33,162 bases of DNA from a virus (IMGVR_UViG_3300020735_001087:1-33162); one strand, 5' to 3'; counted from the stretch's first letter, positions 21,580 through 30,836 are shown. Made by a program: numbers and translations. The notes: generated by a model from the sequence alone, not told the origin.

Positions 21580-22167
21580 ATGTTCTGTCTGGATATTGAA
21601 AGTTTATCGGTTGAAAGTACAACTGTCATTCTTTCTGTTGCTCTTGTGTATTTTGACGAAACTCGAGACGATCACACATGGGAATCTTTATATAGAGATT
21701 CAATATTTGTAAAATTATCTGCTAAAGATCAGATTGATAATTACAAAAGAACTTTAAATAAAGATACATTAGAGTGGTGGAAAATACAATCTGATATTGC
21801 AAGAGACGCTTCTTTTACTCCAAAAAAATCTGATCTAACTGCTCTTGAAGCTGCAATTATTCTTAAGAAATATAAAACAGAGCAATCAAAAAAACCTGAC
21901 AAAGATATTGTATGGGTTCGAGGTTCAATTGATCAAGTAGCAATAGATTCTTTATTTAATGCTATGAGAATTGAAAGATTATTTCCATTTTGGAATTATA
22001 GAGATGTTAGAACATTTGTTGATTTTAACACAGAAACTGGGGCTAGAGGTTATGCTGAAATTGATCCAGAAAAATACCCTGGAATATGGGATAAAAATGT
22101 AGTTGTCAAACATCATCCAGTCGATGATATTTGTTTTGATGTTCTACAAATTTTATATGGAAAATAA
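21580..22167 (+). CDS. dexA: DexA-like 3'-5' exonuclease (DEDD family)
   Basis: The 195-residue protein has the DEDDh motifs: LDIES (Asp5, Glu7), RGSIDQVAIDSLF (Asp118) and HHPVDDICFD (His178, Asp183). LNKDTLEWWK and FPFWNYRDVRT match the equivalent STxEWWK and FWNxRDxRT segments of T4 DexA (227 residues) as I remember them. It degrades single-stranded DNA from the 3' end. It follows the ligase and a small gene in the same unit. A related RNase of the same fold is the main alternative. Confidence 0.85.
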   Translation: MFCLDIESLSVESTTVILSVALVYFDETRDDHTWESLYRDSIFVKLSAKDQIDNYKRTLNKDTLEWWKIQSDIARDASFTPKKSDLTALEAAIILKKYKTEQSKKPDKDIVWVRGSIDQVAIDSLFNAMRIERLFPFWNYRDVRTFVDFNTETGARGYAEIDPEKYPGIWDKNVVVKHHPVDDICFDVLQILYGK

Positions 22168-22251
22168 CACTAAATAGTTACAGGCTTGTTGCCTAAAGGG
22201 TTTTATTGTCTATAAAGAGATAAAGTTTTTCAATTAAAGAAAGGAAATAAA
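22168..22251 (+). promoter_or_regulatory. Leader before groES, promoter uncertain
   Basis: TTGTTG (22186-22191) and TATAAA (22211-22216) are 19 nt apart, a weak sigma70-type pair. A small AGGC/GCCT hairpin (22182-22194) overlaps the -35. Neither the AAAGTGCTTG promoter nor a TATAAATA box is present, so the chaperonin genes may have a distinct, middle-type control or depend on read-through. AAGGAAA serves the groES start. Confidence 0.35.
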
Positions 22252-22506
22252 ATGATAGTTTTAAATAAAAATGTTTTGATTTTAAAACAAAAACAAGAAT
22301 ATTCTGGATTGATTCAGGGTGTTGATACTGAAGAAAGTACCTATGCAAAAGTTATGGGACTTGGAAAACAAGTTGAAGAAGTTAAACTTGGTCAAACAGT
22401 AATTCTTGATTGGTCTAAAGCAAAAAAAGTAAAAAATGAACTTTTTATTGTTTTAGAAGAAGATATTGTAGCAATTCTAGAAGCTGAAGAATTGGAAGTA
22501 ATTTAA
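22252..22506 (+). CDS. groES: GroES-like co-chaperonin, short form
   Basis: The 84-residue product follows the GroES fold: NVLILKQKQ, a short SGLIQG where the mobile loop has its hydrophobic tripeptide, YAKVMGLGKQ, VKLGQTVILDW and a C-terminal FIVLEEDIVAILE. E. coli GroES has 97 residues and T4 gp31 111, so the mobile loop and roof region are trimmed here. The adjacent phage groEL shows that the phage brings its own full chaperonin rather than only a replacement lid. It probably caps that GroEL during capsid protein folding. Confidence 0.88.
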   Translation: MIVLNKNVLILKQKQEYSGLIQGVDTEESTYAKVMGLGKQVEEVKLGQTVILDWSKAKKVKNELFIVLEEDIVAILEAEELEVI

Positions 22507-22508
22507 TC

Positions 22509-22533
22509 TCCAAATTGTCAAAAGAGATTTGGA
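22509..22533 (+). other. Hairpin between groES and groEL
   Basis: TCCAAAT (22509-22515) and ATTTGGA (22527-22533) pair with an 11-base loop. No T-run follows, so it is not a terminator. It may protect or separate the two messages, or be chance. Confidence 0.35.
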
Positions 22534-22562
22534 AGTAAGTTGTAACATTAGTTAAACTTTAA

Positions 22563-24185
<1,623 letters not shown>

Positions 24186-24197
24186 ATCCATCCTTGG

Positions 24198-24223
24198 AGC
24201 GAGGGTTTTTAATCCTCGCTTTT
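24198..24223 (+). terminator. Rho-independent terminator after groEL
   Basis: AGCGAGG (24198-24204) pairs with CCTCGCT (24214-24220) across a nine-base loop, followed by TTT. It ends the chaperonin unit and separates it from the convergent endonuclease gene. Confidence 0.85.
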
Positions 24224-24243
24224 ATATCCGTCCCTGATATATT

Positions 24244-24969
24244 TTAATTTTCCAAATCGACAAGATTTTTTGGTATCAAAGGCGAAATATTCAATCCAGT
24301 TGTTTTTTCTATAGATTTAACACTAACCAAATATTTTCTAAAATCTTTAAGATTAATACCTGTATTTGGAAATTTATAGACTACGATTTTATTTATACTT
24401 GGCTGGATAACGACTTTATAAATGCTATCTGGAATTCCAACACCTTCCCCAATAGTTTTATATCCTTTATTATAGATAGTTCCTGTTATTACATAAACAT
24501 CATCTAAATGAGCTAAATCTCTAACATAACTTTCAAGATATGCCCATGTTCCACGATTTAGTGTTTTATTTTGTGGCATCATATTTGTCATTAAAAATGA
24601 TTCATCCATAGCATCTTTGGAATATTCAAAATCTGCTGCTGGGGCAAGGTGACCTCTATCATAAACTGTTCCAGAATAATCTGATAATTTTGATCTATAA
24701 TTATAAGGAATTTCTATATCTTCATGAAAATTATTTTGCCGTTTTATTGTCCCAATTAAATTAGTTTTTGTTATATGTTCTACAACATAAATTGGTGTTT
24801 TTGTTTTATATGAATAATTTACAGCATATCCATTTCTACACAGATATTGATTATCTCCATCTTTTATAATAGGGGCTCCCCATATTACCTTTTCTGGACA
24901 TTTGTCATCGATAGGATTTCCTAAAGCCAATACAGGTAATAACAGGAATAATGTTAATAGTTTTTTCAT
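24244..24969 (-). CDS. Exported DNA/RNA non-specific endonuclease
   Basis: A signal peptide (KKLLTLFLLLPVLALG, cleavage near residue 17) precedes a beta-beta-alpha-metal nuclease of the Serratia NUC family. YDRGHLAPAADF has the catalytic His107. TNMMPQNKTLNRGTWAYLE supplies the metal-binding Asn138 and Glu146, eight residues apart as in Serratia nuclease. One disulfide may join Cys24 and Cys44. At 241 residues it is near full length. It overlaps the endolysin gene stop by four bases and so is made at the same late time, which suggests that it degrades DNA outside the cytoplasm or at lysis. Confidence 0.9.
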   Translation of the reverse strand: MKKLLTLFLLLPVLALGNPIDDKCPEKVIWGAPIIKDGDNQYLCRNGYAVNYSYKTKTPIYVVEHITKTNLIGTIKRQNNFHEDIEIPYNYRSKLSDYSGTVYDRGHLAPAADFEYSKDAMDESFLMTNMMPQNKTLNRGTWAYLESYVRDLAHLDDVYVITGTIYNKGYKTIGEGVGIPDSIYKVVIQPSINKIVVYKFPNTGINLKDFRKYLVSVKSIEKTTGLNISPLIPKNLVDLEN

Positions 24970-25565
24970 AATAATCCTAAAGATAAATCTCGTAGTTGTT
25001 TTCGTTCGGTGTAGCCAAGAAGCGCACCATTAATTGCAATTGTTAGTCCTTCAAAGTCGTTAGAATCAACAAATCGATTTAGATTGTTTTGTTTCCAGAA
25101 GACACAAGAACTTTCAACTGCTCCTTCCAGAGTTGCACAGTACTCCACACACTCTGATAATTCTTTACCAATAGCTTTGCTTAGTTTTTCGTAATTGGCC
25201 TTTCCAGTAGTTTGTATGCAACCCCTGCCACGATATAACCACCCATCACCAGAAGCTTCATTACCATTTCCCAATCTATTTGAATAAACTTTATTTGCAA
25301 TCTTTTCAGGATTTCTATTATAAGGTTCTGCAGATGCTTTAGTTGGAAATCTTTTTTTCCAAACCACACACAACCTTTCTGATGAATAATTAAGATTTTC
25401 TGTAAATTTTGTAAATCCTCCAGACTCATGTGCAGTTTGACCAAGAAAACAAGCAATCCTTTCTTTTGTATCTATACCATATTTTGGTAACATAATATTT
25501 AAAATATCAACTATATTTTCTGGAGCATTTGGTGCTATTTTTTGTATTAATTCTTTTGTTACCAT
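24966..25565 (-). CDS. GH19 endolysin (chitinase-like muramidase)
   Basis: The 199-residue enzyme has the phage GH19 signature: GQTAHESGGF with the catalytic Glu47, TENLNYSSERL with Glu56, and YRGRGCIQTTGKANY (residues 111-125). It cleaves the peptidoglycan of Gram-negative hosts at the end of infection. No signal peptide is seen, so release would need a holin; none of the nearby membrane proteins can be named as one. A TATAAATA box lies 22 bases upstream, matching late expression, and the nuclease gene follows with an overlap. Confidence 0.9.
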   Translation of the reverse strand: MVTKELIQKIAPNAPENIVDILNIMLPKYGIDTKERIACFLGQTAHESGGFTKFTENLNYSSERLCVVWKKRFPTKASAEPYNRNPEKIANKVYSNRLGNGNEASGDGWLYRGRGCIQTTGKANYEKLSKAIGKELSECVEYCATLEGAVESSCVFWKQNNLNRFVDSNDFEGLTIAINGALLGYTERKQLRDLSLGLL

Positions 25566-25586
25566 ACAAATTCCTATGTTTTTTAG

Positions 25587-25594
25587 TATTTATA
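25587..25594 (-). promoter_or_regulatory. Late promoter for the lysis genes
   Basis: TATAAATA on the minus strand ends 22 bases before the endolysin ATG. It faces away from the early promoter at 25603-25631, so the two programmes diverge from one short region. Confidence 0.65.
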
Positions 25595-25602
25595 AAAAGT
25601 GC

Positions 25603-25631
25603 TTGTATTTAATTTTCAAATCAGTTATACT
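25603..25631 (+). promoter_or_regulatory. Promoter of the AAAGTGCTTG family (P8)
   Basis: TTGTAT (25603-25608), preceded by AAAAAGTGC, a 17-nt spacer and TATACT (25626-25631). The downstream dyad is poorly kept. It drives the gene split by the insertion sequence. Confidence 0.75.
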
Positions 25632-25661
25632 ATATTTAATTTCAATAATGAGGAATAAATT

Positions 25662-25812
25662 ATGTTTGGACAGATTAAAAATTTGATACAAAAAAATAGA
25701 AACAACAAACGGTTTTTTGAGGCGAATGATTATGTAACAGTTGTTCCATTTCTATTTGGAGCGCAATTAGAAAATCGTAGGTTAGGTCGATACATTTTTA
25801 TATCTTTTCGGC
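25662..25812 (+). pseudogene. 5' half of a gene split by IS605-family element
   Basis: The frame opens MFGQIKNLIQKNRNNKRFFE, continues NDYVTVVPFLFGAQLENRRL and GRYIFISF, then enters the insertion sequence, where it reads on only to 25898. It has its own promoter and a GAGGAA ribosome site. The other half resumes at 27497. I do not recognise the intact product, which would be about 150 residues and acidic at its C-terminus. Confidence 0.8.
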
Positions 25813-25819
25813 AAGAAAA

Positions 25820-25841
25820 CCCTATACCTTTAGGTTTAGGG
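25820..25841. other. Left-end hairpin of the IS605 element
   Basis: CCCTA pairs with TAGGG and ACC with GGT, with one T-T mismatch and a four-base tip. Such imperfect hairpins near the end are the TnpA recognition sites. Confidence 0.7.
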
Positions 25842-25853
25842 ATGAATTGCCGT

Positions 25854-26240
25854 TCAATTTCCTTGGTTTTCAATATAATTTTTGATTGTTTCTTCTGACG
25901 CATTTCCAATACTACAACAAAAATATCCTGATGACCATAAAATATTATTATACCAATAATCTCGTCTTAAGTCAACCCCAAATTTTTGCCAAACATGATA
26001 TGTTGAATATTGTTTAATAATTTTTACAATCAACGATATTGATTGCATAGGTTTGATCTTGAGTAATATATGTATATGGTTTTTTTCATCGCCATTGATT
26101 GCTATTATTTCACAATGAATTTTCTTCAATTCTTGTTCTATTATTGAAATTGTATATTCCATTATATCAGGTCTAAGAATTGGTTTTCTATATTTTGTTA
26201 CTATTATCAAATGATAATTTAAATCTGTTTTGTTTGTCAT
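25854..26240 (-). CDS. tnpA: TnpA, IS200/IS605 Y1 (HUH) transposase
   Basis: The 128-residue protein has the family opening YHLIIVTKYRKPIL, the HUH-type metal motif NHIHILL (His-x-His) and the nucleophile tyrosine in EETIKNYIENQ near the C-terminus. Length and motif order are those of the IS200-like transposases. It cuts and joins single-stranded DNA at the element's ends, guided by the end hairpins. It is transcribed away from tnpB. No ribosome site is seen before the ATG, which is usual for tightly limited transposases. Confidence 0.93.
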   Translation of the reverse strand: MTNKTDLNYHLIIVTKYRKPILRPDIMEYTISIIEQELKKIHCEIIAINGDEKNHIHILLKIKPMQSISLIVKIIKQYSTYHVWQKFGVDLRRDYWYNNILWSSGYFCCSIGNASEETIKNYIENQGN

Positions 26241-26253
26241 AGCGAAAATTTGA

Positions 26254-26293
26254 TTTTACTAAATAATAGTATATATAATAACTTTTAGTAAAA
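26254..26293. promoter_or_regulatory. Inverted repeat between tnpA and tnpB
   Basis: TTTTACTAAA (26254-26263) and TTTAGTAAAA (26284-26293) are perfect arms around TATATATAATA, which contains a rightward TATAAT (26274-26279). The right arm ends two bases before the tnpB ATG. It is probably a divergent promoter with an operator; it could also fold as RNA and mask the tnpB start. Confidence 0.55.
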
Positions 26294-26295
26294 CA

Positions 26296-27480
26296 ATGTT
26301 TATTAGACAAAATTACAGAATTTATCCAAATAAAGAGCAATCAGCTACACTTAACCAATGGTTAGGTCAAGCCAGATTTATCTGGAATTACATGTTGTCT
26401 AAAAATATTGAATCGTATAATGATACAAAAAATTTCATATTTAAATATAATATGAATAATATGTTACCAGAACTAAAAGATTCTGTTGATTATAATTGGT
26501 TAAAAGAAATTCCTTCGCAATGTTTACAACAAAAATGTCAAGATTTAGATACAGCTTTAAAATCATCATTTAAAAGTAAAACAAATAGAAAAGGTTTTCC
26601 GAAATTTAAATCAAAAAAGATTGATGAATCGGGTATAAGATTCCCTTCATTTAAATTTGAAGGTAATCGTATAGTTTTACCTAAAATGAAATCTGGTATA
26701 AAAATCAAACTCCATAGAGAATTATTAGGCAAAAAAGGTTCTTTAACATTATCTAAAGATAAAATTGGTAATTATTTCGTTTCAATTTTGGTAGAAATTT
26801 CTGATGATTATTTTTCAAAACCTATAACAGAAATAAAATCTGTTATTGGTATAGATGTTGGTTTAAAAGAATTTGCAATAACATCTGATGCAGAAATAAT
26901 CAATAACCCAAAATTTTACCGTAAAGCTGAAAAGAAAATAAAAAAATCTCAAAAATCATTATCAAGAAAAAATAAAGGATCTTCTAATAGAGAAAAATCC
27001 AGAAAAAAATTAGCAAAAATACATTTAAAAGTAAAAAACCAAAGAAAAGATTTTAGCAAACAAAACGCATATTCGATAGTCAAGAATAACGATTTGATTG
27101 CTGTTGAAACATTAAATATCCAAGGAATGATTAAAAATCATAAACTTGCTAAATCCATTGCTGATGTGAGTTGGTATCAATTTCATCAAGATTTACAATG
27201 GCAGTGTAAAAAGCAAGGTAAAGAATTTGTAAAAATCAATCAATGGATACCTTCAAGTAAAAAATGTTCTTGTTGTGGTAACATAAAATCAGACTTAACA
27301 TTATCCGATAGAATATATGAATGTTCTTGTGGATTAAAATTAGATCGAGATTTAAATGCTTCAATTAACATTTTAAATGAAGGGTTAAAATTTTACAATA
27401 CCGTAGGAACTACGGAAATTAACGCTTGTGGAAATATGATTCAAGGTATTGAATCAGCCCAAGAAGCCATAATCCTTTAG
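26296..27480 (+). CDS. tnpB: TnpB, RNA-guided nuclease of the IS605 element
   Basis: The 394-residue protein has the full TnpB plan: N-terminal YRIYPNKEQ and WNYMLS, the RuvC motif IGIDVGLKEFA with its Asp, DLIAVETLNIQGM with its Glu, the zinc ribbon CSCCG...CSCG and LDRDLNASINI with the last Asp. No truncation or frameshift is seen. TnpB uses an RNA made from the element's right end to cut DNA that matches the flanking guide and so favours keeping the element in place. No ribosome site precedes the start. Confidence 0.93.
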   Translation: MFIRQNYRIYPNKEQSATLNQWLGQARFIWNYMLSKNIESYNDTKNFIFKYNMNNMLPELKDSVDYNWLKEIPSQCLQQKCQDLDTALKSSFKSKTNRKGFPKFKSKKIDESGIRFPSFKFEGNRIVLPKMKSGIKIKLHRELLGKKGSLTLSKDKIGNYFVSILVEISDDYFSKPITEIKSVIGIDVGLKEFAITSDAEIINNPKFYRKAEKKIKKSQKSLSRKNKGSSNREKSRKKLAKIHLKVKNQRKDFSKQNAYSIVKNNDLIAVETLNIQGMIKNHKLAKSIADVSWYQFHQDLQWQCKKQGKEFVKINQWIPSSKKCSCCGNIKSDLTLSDRIYECSCGLKLDRDLNASINILNEGLKFYNTVGTTEINACGNMIQGIESAQEAIIL

Positions 27481-27516
27481 GGTTATGGTAGTTCACAAAA
27501 GATACCGATTATTCAG
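27300..27516 (+). ncRNA. Predicted omega/reRNA scaffold and guide at the right end
   Basis: In this family the guide RNA covers the 3' end of tnpB, the right-end hairpin and the first about 16-20 bases beyond the element. Here the guide would be the bases just after 27496, starting AAAAGATACCGATTATTCAG. The left boundary is not visible. This is inferred from the family, not from a seen promoter. Confidence 0.45.
27468..27487 (+). other. Right-end hairpin of the IS605 element
   Basis: CATAATCC pairs with GGGTTATG (one T-G pair) around TTTA. It overlaps the tnpB stop and lies nine bases inside the presumed end. It serves TnpA binding and is part of the guide RNA. Confidence 0.75.
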
Positions 27517-27803
27517 GACAGATTCTTTTAGATAGAGAATTTGTAGACATTTCAACTGATGATACAGATTTTAAATCAAGTATTTTAGAAACCGATGCAT
27601 TATTAAGTATTGTTGCAGAATCAGCAATGTATAATAGAGAATTTAACATTATGTTATCAATGATACATATTGACAATTGGGATACACTAAATACTTGCAT
27701 TAATATAGCAGAGTCAACTTCTGATGATTTTGATACAAAAGTCAAAATTACCATTAATTCTTTGTGTGAACTTCTTGACACAGAATCAGAGGATTCAGAA
27801 TGA
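27497..27803 (+). pseudogene. 3' half of the gene split by the IS element
   Basis: The frame resumes KDTDYSGQILLDREFVDIST, runs through acidic helical sequence (DALLSIVAESAMYNREFNIM) and ends TESEDSE with a TGA overlapping the next ATG. Joining 25810 to 27497 keeps the frame and gives FISFRKDTDYSGQ, but the exact joint is uncertain by a few bases. Confidence 0.8.
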
Positions 27804-27997
27804 AAATAATTAATCTATTCGTTGTTTTATTTCTTACAGGTTGTACTGCATATGTTCCAGCAAATTATTCTGTAGGCTATCAATATCCTGTATATTCGTA
27901 TCCAAGATATACTTATCCAAATTATAATTATGGAATTTATAGTTATCCATCATATCCGATGTATGGATATGGGCACGGACATCATTGGCACCATTAA
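27800..27997 (+). CDS. Tyr/Pro-rich lipoprotein with His-rich end
   Basis: A lipoprotein signal (MKIINLFVVLFLTGC, lipobox LTGC with Cys15) precedes an about 50-residue mature part made of YPxY-type units (YPVYSYPRYTYPNYNYG, YSYPSYPMYGYG) ending GHGHHWHH. The lipid anchor would place it in the outer or inner membrane facing the periplasm. The His-rich tail could bind metal. Phage lipoproteins of this size sometimes block superinfection by masking receptors, which is a guess here. Its start overlaps the stop of the IS-split gene, so its expression may be affected by the insertion. Confidence 0.7.
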   Translation: MKIINLFVVLFLTGCTAYVPANYSVGYQYPVYSYPRYTYPNYNYGIYSYPSYPMYGYGHGHHWHH

Positions 27998-28044
27998 TTG
28001 TGTTTTACTTAGTTTCAAAAACTTCCAATCTGGCTGTGAGTGAT

Positions 28045-28320
28045 TTAATTAACAGGAGTTGGTACAATAACTGAGTTTGCATTTCTCTGCTCTACAGTTT
28101 GAACCCAATTATTTGTAAATGCCGCTACAACAATTTCTTCTTTACTGCTAGGAATTGTAGAGCCTTGTTCAAGAAACTTCTCTACAGCAATTTTAACTAT
28201 CTCATCAATAGCAATTCTTGCTCTTTCATGCGCGGCATTTTGTATCCATTCATCAACTGAGGCTGTAACATAACCCATTGCTATATTTTCTGCTTCTGTG
28301 TACTCTATTGTGTATATCAT
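28045..28320 (-). CDS. Small phage protein of the WIQNAxHERxRIAxDEI family
   Basis: The 91-residue product contains YTEAENIAMGYVTASVDEWI, HERARIAIDEIVKIAVEKFL and IPSSKEEIVVAAF. This family is common directly after tail fibre genes in phages of many hosts and has no assigned function. Here, too, it follows the fibre gene on the same strand, four bases after its stop, and is probably transcribed with it. Confidence 0.75.
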   Translation of the reverse strand: MIYTIEYTEAENIAMGYVTASVDEWIQNAAHERARIAIDEIVKIAVEKFLEQGSTIPSSKEEIVVAAFTNNWVQTVEQRNANSVIVPTPVN

Positions 28321-28324
28321 ATTA

Positions 28325-30781
28325 TTATCCTATTAAGTGACCAGTAAAACTGGCAAAACGATCATCAGTGTACATAGCACCTGGACCTGATTCAAATCTT
28401 ATTGTAACGTAGTCATTTACGGCTAATTTTACATGACCTTCAGCAATTAAAGTCCACCAAACATTCGCAGCCTTTTGTGTGATAAATCGTAATCCACCAT
28501 ATCCTGCTCCATTTACATATATAGCAGTTCTGTATTCGCCAGCAGCTGCATAATTGGCCAACTGATGATATCTAAAGAAATATGTACCCGCCACAGGTGC
28601 GGTAAATCTCCCTGTACCTAAATTTAAATTACTACCAATATCAAACACTGCCGAAGTATAAGTAATGTCTGTTCCTGAGGCATTTGAGGTGGTAGTGGTG
28701 GCATTAAAAGCAGGTTGATAAGGCATAGTAACCCTACCAGTATTATCTACTCTAAGTCTTTCGCCAAAATCAGCAGAAATACTACCCGCTATACCAGCAT
28801 TAGTTCCAGTATATAAAGTAAATACCCCACTAGTGTTTCTTATTGCCCAACCGCCTTGAGATGCTACTGTATTTTTCCATCCAGAATCCCAATAAACACC
28901 ACCACCAAGAAAAGAACCATCTGATCCCATTACTGGATACGTATTTCCAGATAAAGTAAGAGAGTTTGGATAAGGACTACTCGTACCAATCCCCACGTTG
29001 CCTGAAGCATCTTTATAAACCTGACCTGAACCTATGTTCAGTATGCCTGTACCGCCTGTAAGCGTACCTGTGTAAGATGTGTTGTTGGCAGTAACTGTAC
29101 CAGTAAAAGATGGATCTGCTATTGTAGCTTTTCTTATTTCTAAATCTTGAATTGCAAGCTGTACAGTATTTTGTCCAGAAGAAATTCCAGAAAAAGGCGC
29201 AGCAAAAGAAACCGTACTAGATGTATATGGGTTATTAATATATCCATCAACTTGTAAGAATACTTTAGCACCAGCAACACAACCATTATTTAATGTAACA
29301 GTAGTGCTATTTGTTTCAACATATTCTGTTGGAAACTGCCTAACACCATTTATATAAACACGCAATTGATTTGCTCCAGGAACATATGTAGGAGTTGTAA
29401 ATGCTACTTGGTTTGCTGTTGCTGCGGTGACAGATGAAGTCGAGTTTATTGTTGTTCCAGGAGTTGATCCACCTCCTGTTTGTGCTGCCCAATAAAAAAA
29501 CCCTGCTCCGCCTGTTGTTAATACATAACCAGGAGTTGGTGATCCTGGATATATTTCAGTTCTAAGATCAGGAAGATTTGTTACACCTGTACCACCAGAA
29601 GATAGTCCAAGAGGAGTCCCTAATGTTAATGATGCTGAGGTCAATGCTCCAGAAAAGTATCCGGAACCATTTACAGCTAAAGTTCCATATGCGCTTGGAT
29701 TAGAGTATCCAATACCAACGTTGCCGGCAATAATAGCTCCGTTGGCAGGAATACTGTACATATTTACGGCGGAGTATCCAATGTTTATCCCACCATTAGG
29801 TCCTAATTGCGCAAATCCTGTTGGTGATGTCAAGCTTCCTGTGTTAAAGGTCACCTCTCTTGAGGAATTAACAGTTAATCCGGGAGCACCTGGGACGCCA
29901 CTTAAAATCTTACATAAAGCGGTGCCTCCATTTGAAAGAGTAATTGTCGGGTAATAAGCATCTACTGTTAATCCTCCACCTGAACCTGCAGAAATTGTAA
30001 GTTTGTCAGCTGTGGTTGTACTCGTCCCAATCCCAACGTTGCCGCTGGAGTCGATGCGCATAACCTCAGAAGCATTTATCATTACCTGTATTGGCAATGC
30101 TGTTTGAGTGCCTATTTGTGTAGACCCTGTAGTTGACTGTATCCTAAACGTTTCTGTAGTATTATTTGCTCTAAAACTTAATATCCCTCCAGTGGTGCCA
30201 TTAAGAGTTAAATTTCCATACCCACCAGCACTATATGGGTTGCTAGTCCCAATCCCCACGTTGCCGCTGGAGTCGATGCGCATGCGTTCTGCGCCTCCAG
30301 TTTCCAATACAGTTACACTTCCACCTATATTTAATTGAGCGTAAGTGTTTAAAGCTCCATTCATTGCTGATATTTGTGAAAACCCAACTGACGGAATATA
30401 AGGTCTAAATCTAATTGCTGCAGTTGCATTTCTTAAATAAACAGCGGTATCGTCTGCACCAAGAACATCAAATTTACCTTGAGGACTACTCGTCCCAATC
30501 CCCAAGTTAGTCAAACCAACAAGACTTGGAATTGTACTTCCTAATACAAGAGAAGAAGTTCCTAATATAATCGAATTATTAGCTAATGTACTGCTGGACA
30601 TTGACATCCATGTTGGAGCAACATTCGCTCCCATAGATACCAATATATGACCATATGATCCAGGATTACCATCAAGATTAAAAGTTCCATCTAAATTAAA
30701 TGAGACATTACTTCCAAGTTGTAAATTGGAATTTATTGTTATTCCAGGAGTATAATCTATTTCATAATAACCTGTTGTCAT
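28325..30781 (-). CDS. Long tail fibre with C-terminal C1q-like head
   Basis: This 818-residue, Gly/Ser/Thr-rich protein has at least four copies of a (S/A)GNVGIG(T/Y)S type motif, the repeat found in phage fibre shafts, and a middle PTYVPGANQLRVYINGVRQF segment typical of fibre proteins. The last about 130 residues (GSNLNLGTGRFTAPVAGTYF to DDRFASFTGHLIG) resemble a C1q/TNF-like jelly-roll, a trimeric binding head. No intramolecular chaperone domain follows. A TAATAAATA box and AGAGG precede the start. It probably binds the host surface. Parts have higher GC than the surroundings, suggesting exchange. Confidence 0.85.
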   Translation of the reverse strand: MTTGYYEIDYTPGITINSNLQLGSNVSFNLDGTFNLDGNPGSYGHILVSMGANVAPTWMSMSSSTLANNSIILGTSSLVLGSTIPSLVGLTNLGIGTSSPQGKFDVLGADDTAVYLRNATAAIRFRPYIPSVGFSQISAMNGALNTYAQLNIGGSVTVLETGGAERMRIDSSGNVGIGTSNPYSAGGYGNLTLNGTTGGILSFRANNTTETFRIQSTTGSTQIGTQTALPIQVMINASEVMRIDSSGNVGIGTSTTTADKLTISAGSGGGLTVDAYYPTITLSNGGTALCKILSGVPGAPGLTVNSSREVTFNTGSLTSPTGFAQLGPNGGINIGYSAVNMYSIPANGAIIAGNVGIGYSNPSAYGTLAVNGSGYFSGALTSASLTLGTPLGLSSGGTGVTNLPDLRTEIYPGSPTPGYVLTTGGAGFFYWAAQTGGGSTPGTTINSTSSVTAATANQVAFTTPTYVPGANQLRVYINGVRQFPTEYVETNSTTVTLNNGCVAGAKVFLQVDGYINNPYTSSTVSFAAPFSGISSGQNTVQLAIQDLEIRKATIADPSFTGTVTANNTSYTGTLTGGTGILNIGSGQVYKDASGNVGIGTSSPYPNSLTLSGNTYPVMGSDGSFLGGGVYWDSGWKNTVASQGGWAIRNTSGVFTLYTGTNAGIAGSISADFGERLRVDNTGRVTMPYQPAFNATTTTSNASGTDITYTSAVFDIGSNLNLGTGRFTAPVAGTYFFRYHQLANYAAAGEYRTAIYVNGAGYGGLRFITQKAANVWWTLIAEGHVKLAVNDYVTIRFESGPGAMYTDDRFASFTGHLIG
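30036..30283. repeat. 26-bp GC-rich repeat in the fibre gene
   Basis: Bases 30036-30061 and 30258-30283 are identical and encode the RIDSSGNVG repeat. The high GC content and exact identity stand out in this AT-rich genome and suggest recent recombination. A partial copy lies near 28986-29004. Confidence 0.8.
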
Positions 30782-30805
30782 TAAATCGCCTCTTTAAAAT
30801 TATTG

Positions 30806-30813
30806 TATTTATT
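30806..30813 (-). promoter_or_regulatory. Near-consensus late box for the tail fibre gene
   Basis: AATAAATA on the minus strand, one base off TATAAATA, 24 bases before the ATG at 30781. Confidence 0.45.
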
Positions 30814-30836
30814 AACATTTTAGACTATTTAGTTAT

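Larger units (their letters stand above)
25812..27496. mobile_element. IS200/IS605 element with tnpA and tnpB
   Basis: The element holds divergent tnpA (minus) and tnpB (plus), with a subterminal hairpin at each end and no terminal inverted repeats or target duplication, as expected for this family. The ends are placed to within a few bases from the hairpins and from the resumed reading frame: left near 25810-25814, right near 27496 after GTTCAC. It interrupts a small early gene. Both transposition genes look intact, so the insertion may be recent. Confidence 0.9.

Noticed and set aside
27509-27781. Minus-strand frame of 90 residues
   Set aside because: It is antisense to the 3' half of the IS-split gene, whose plus-strand frame has neighbours, coupling and sensible composition.
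29721-30338. Two plus-strand frames inside the tail fibre region
   Set aside because: They are antisense shadows of the fibre gene with proline-rich composition and no upstream signals.
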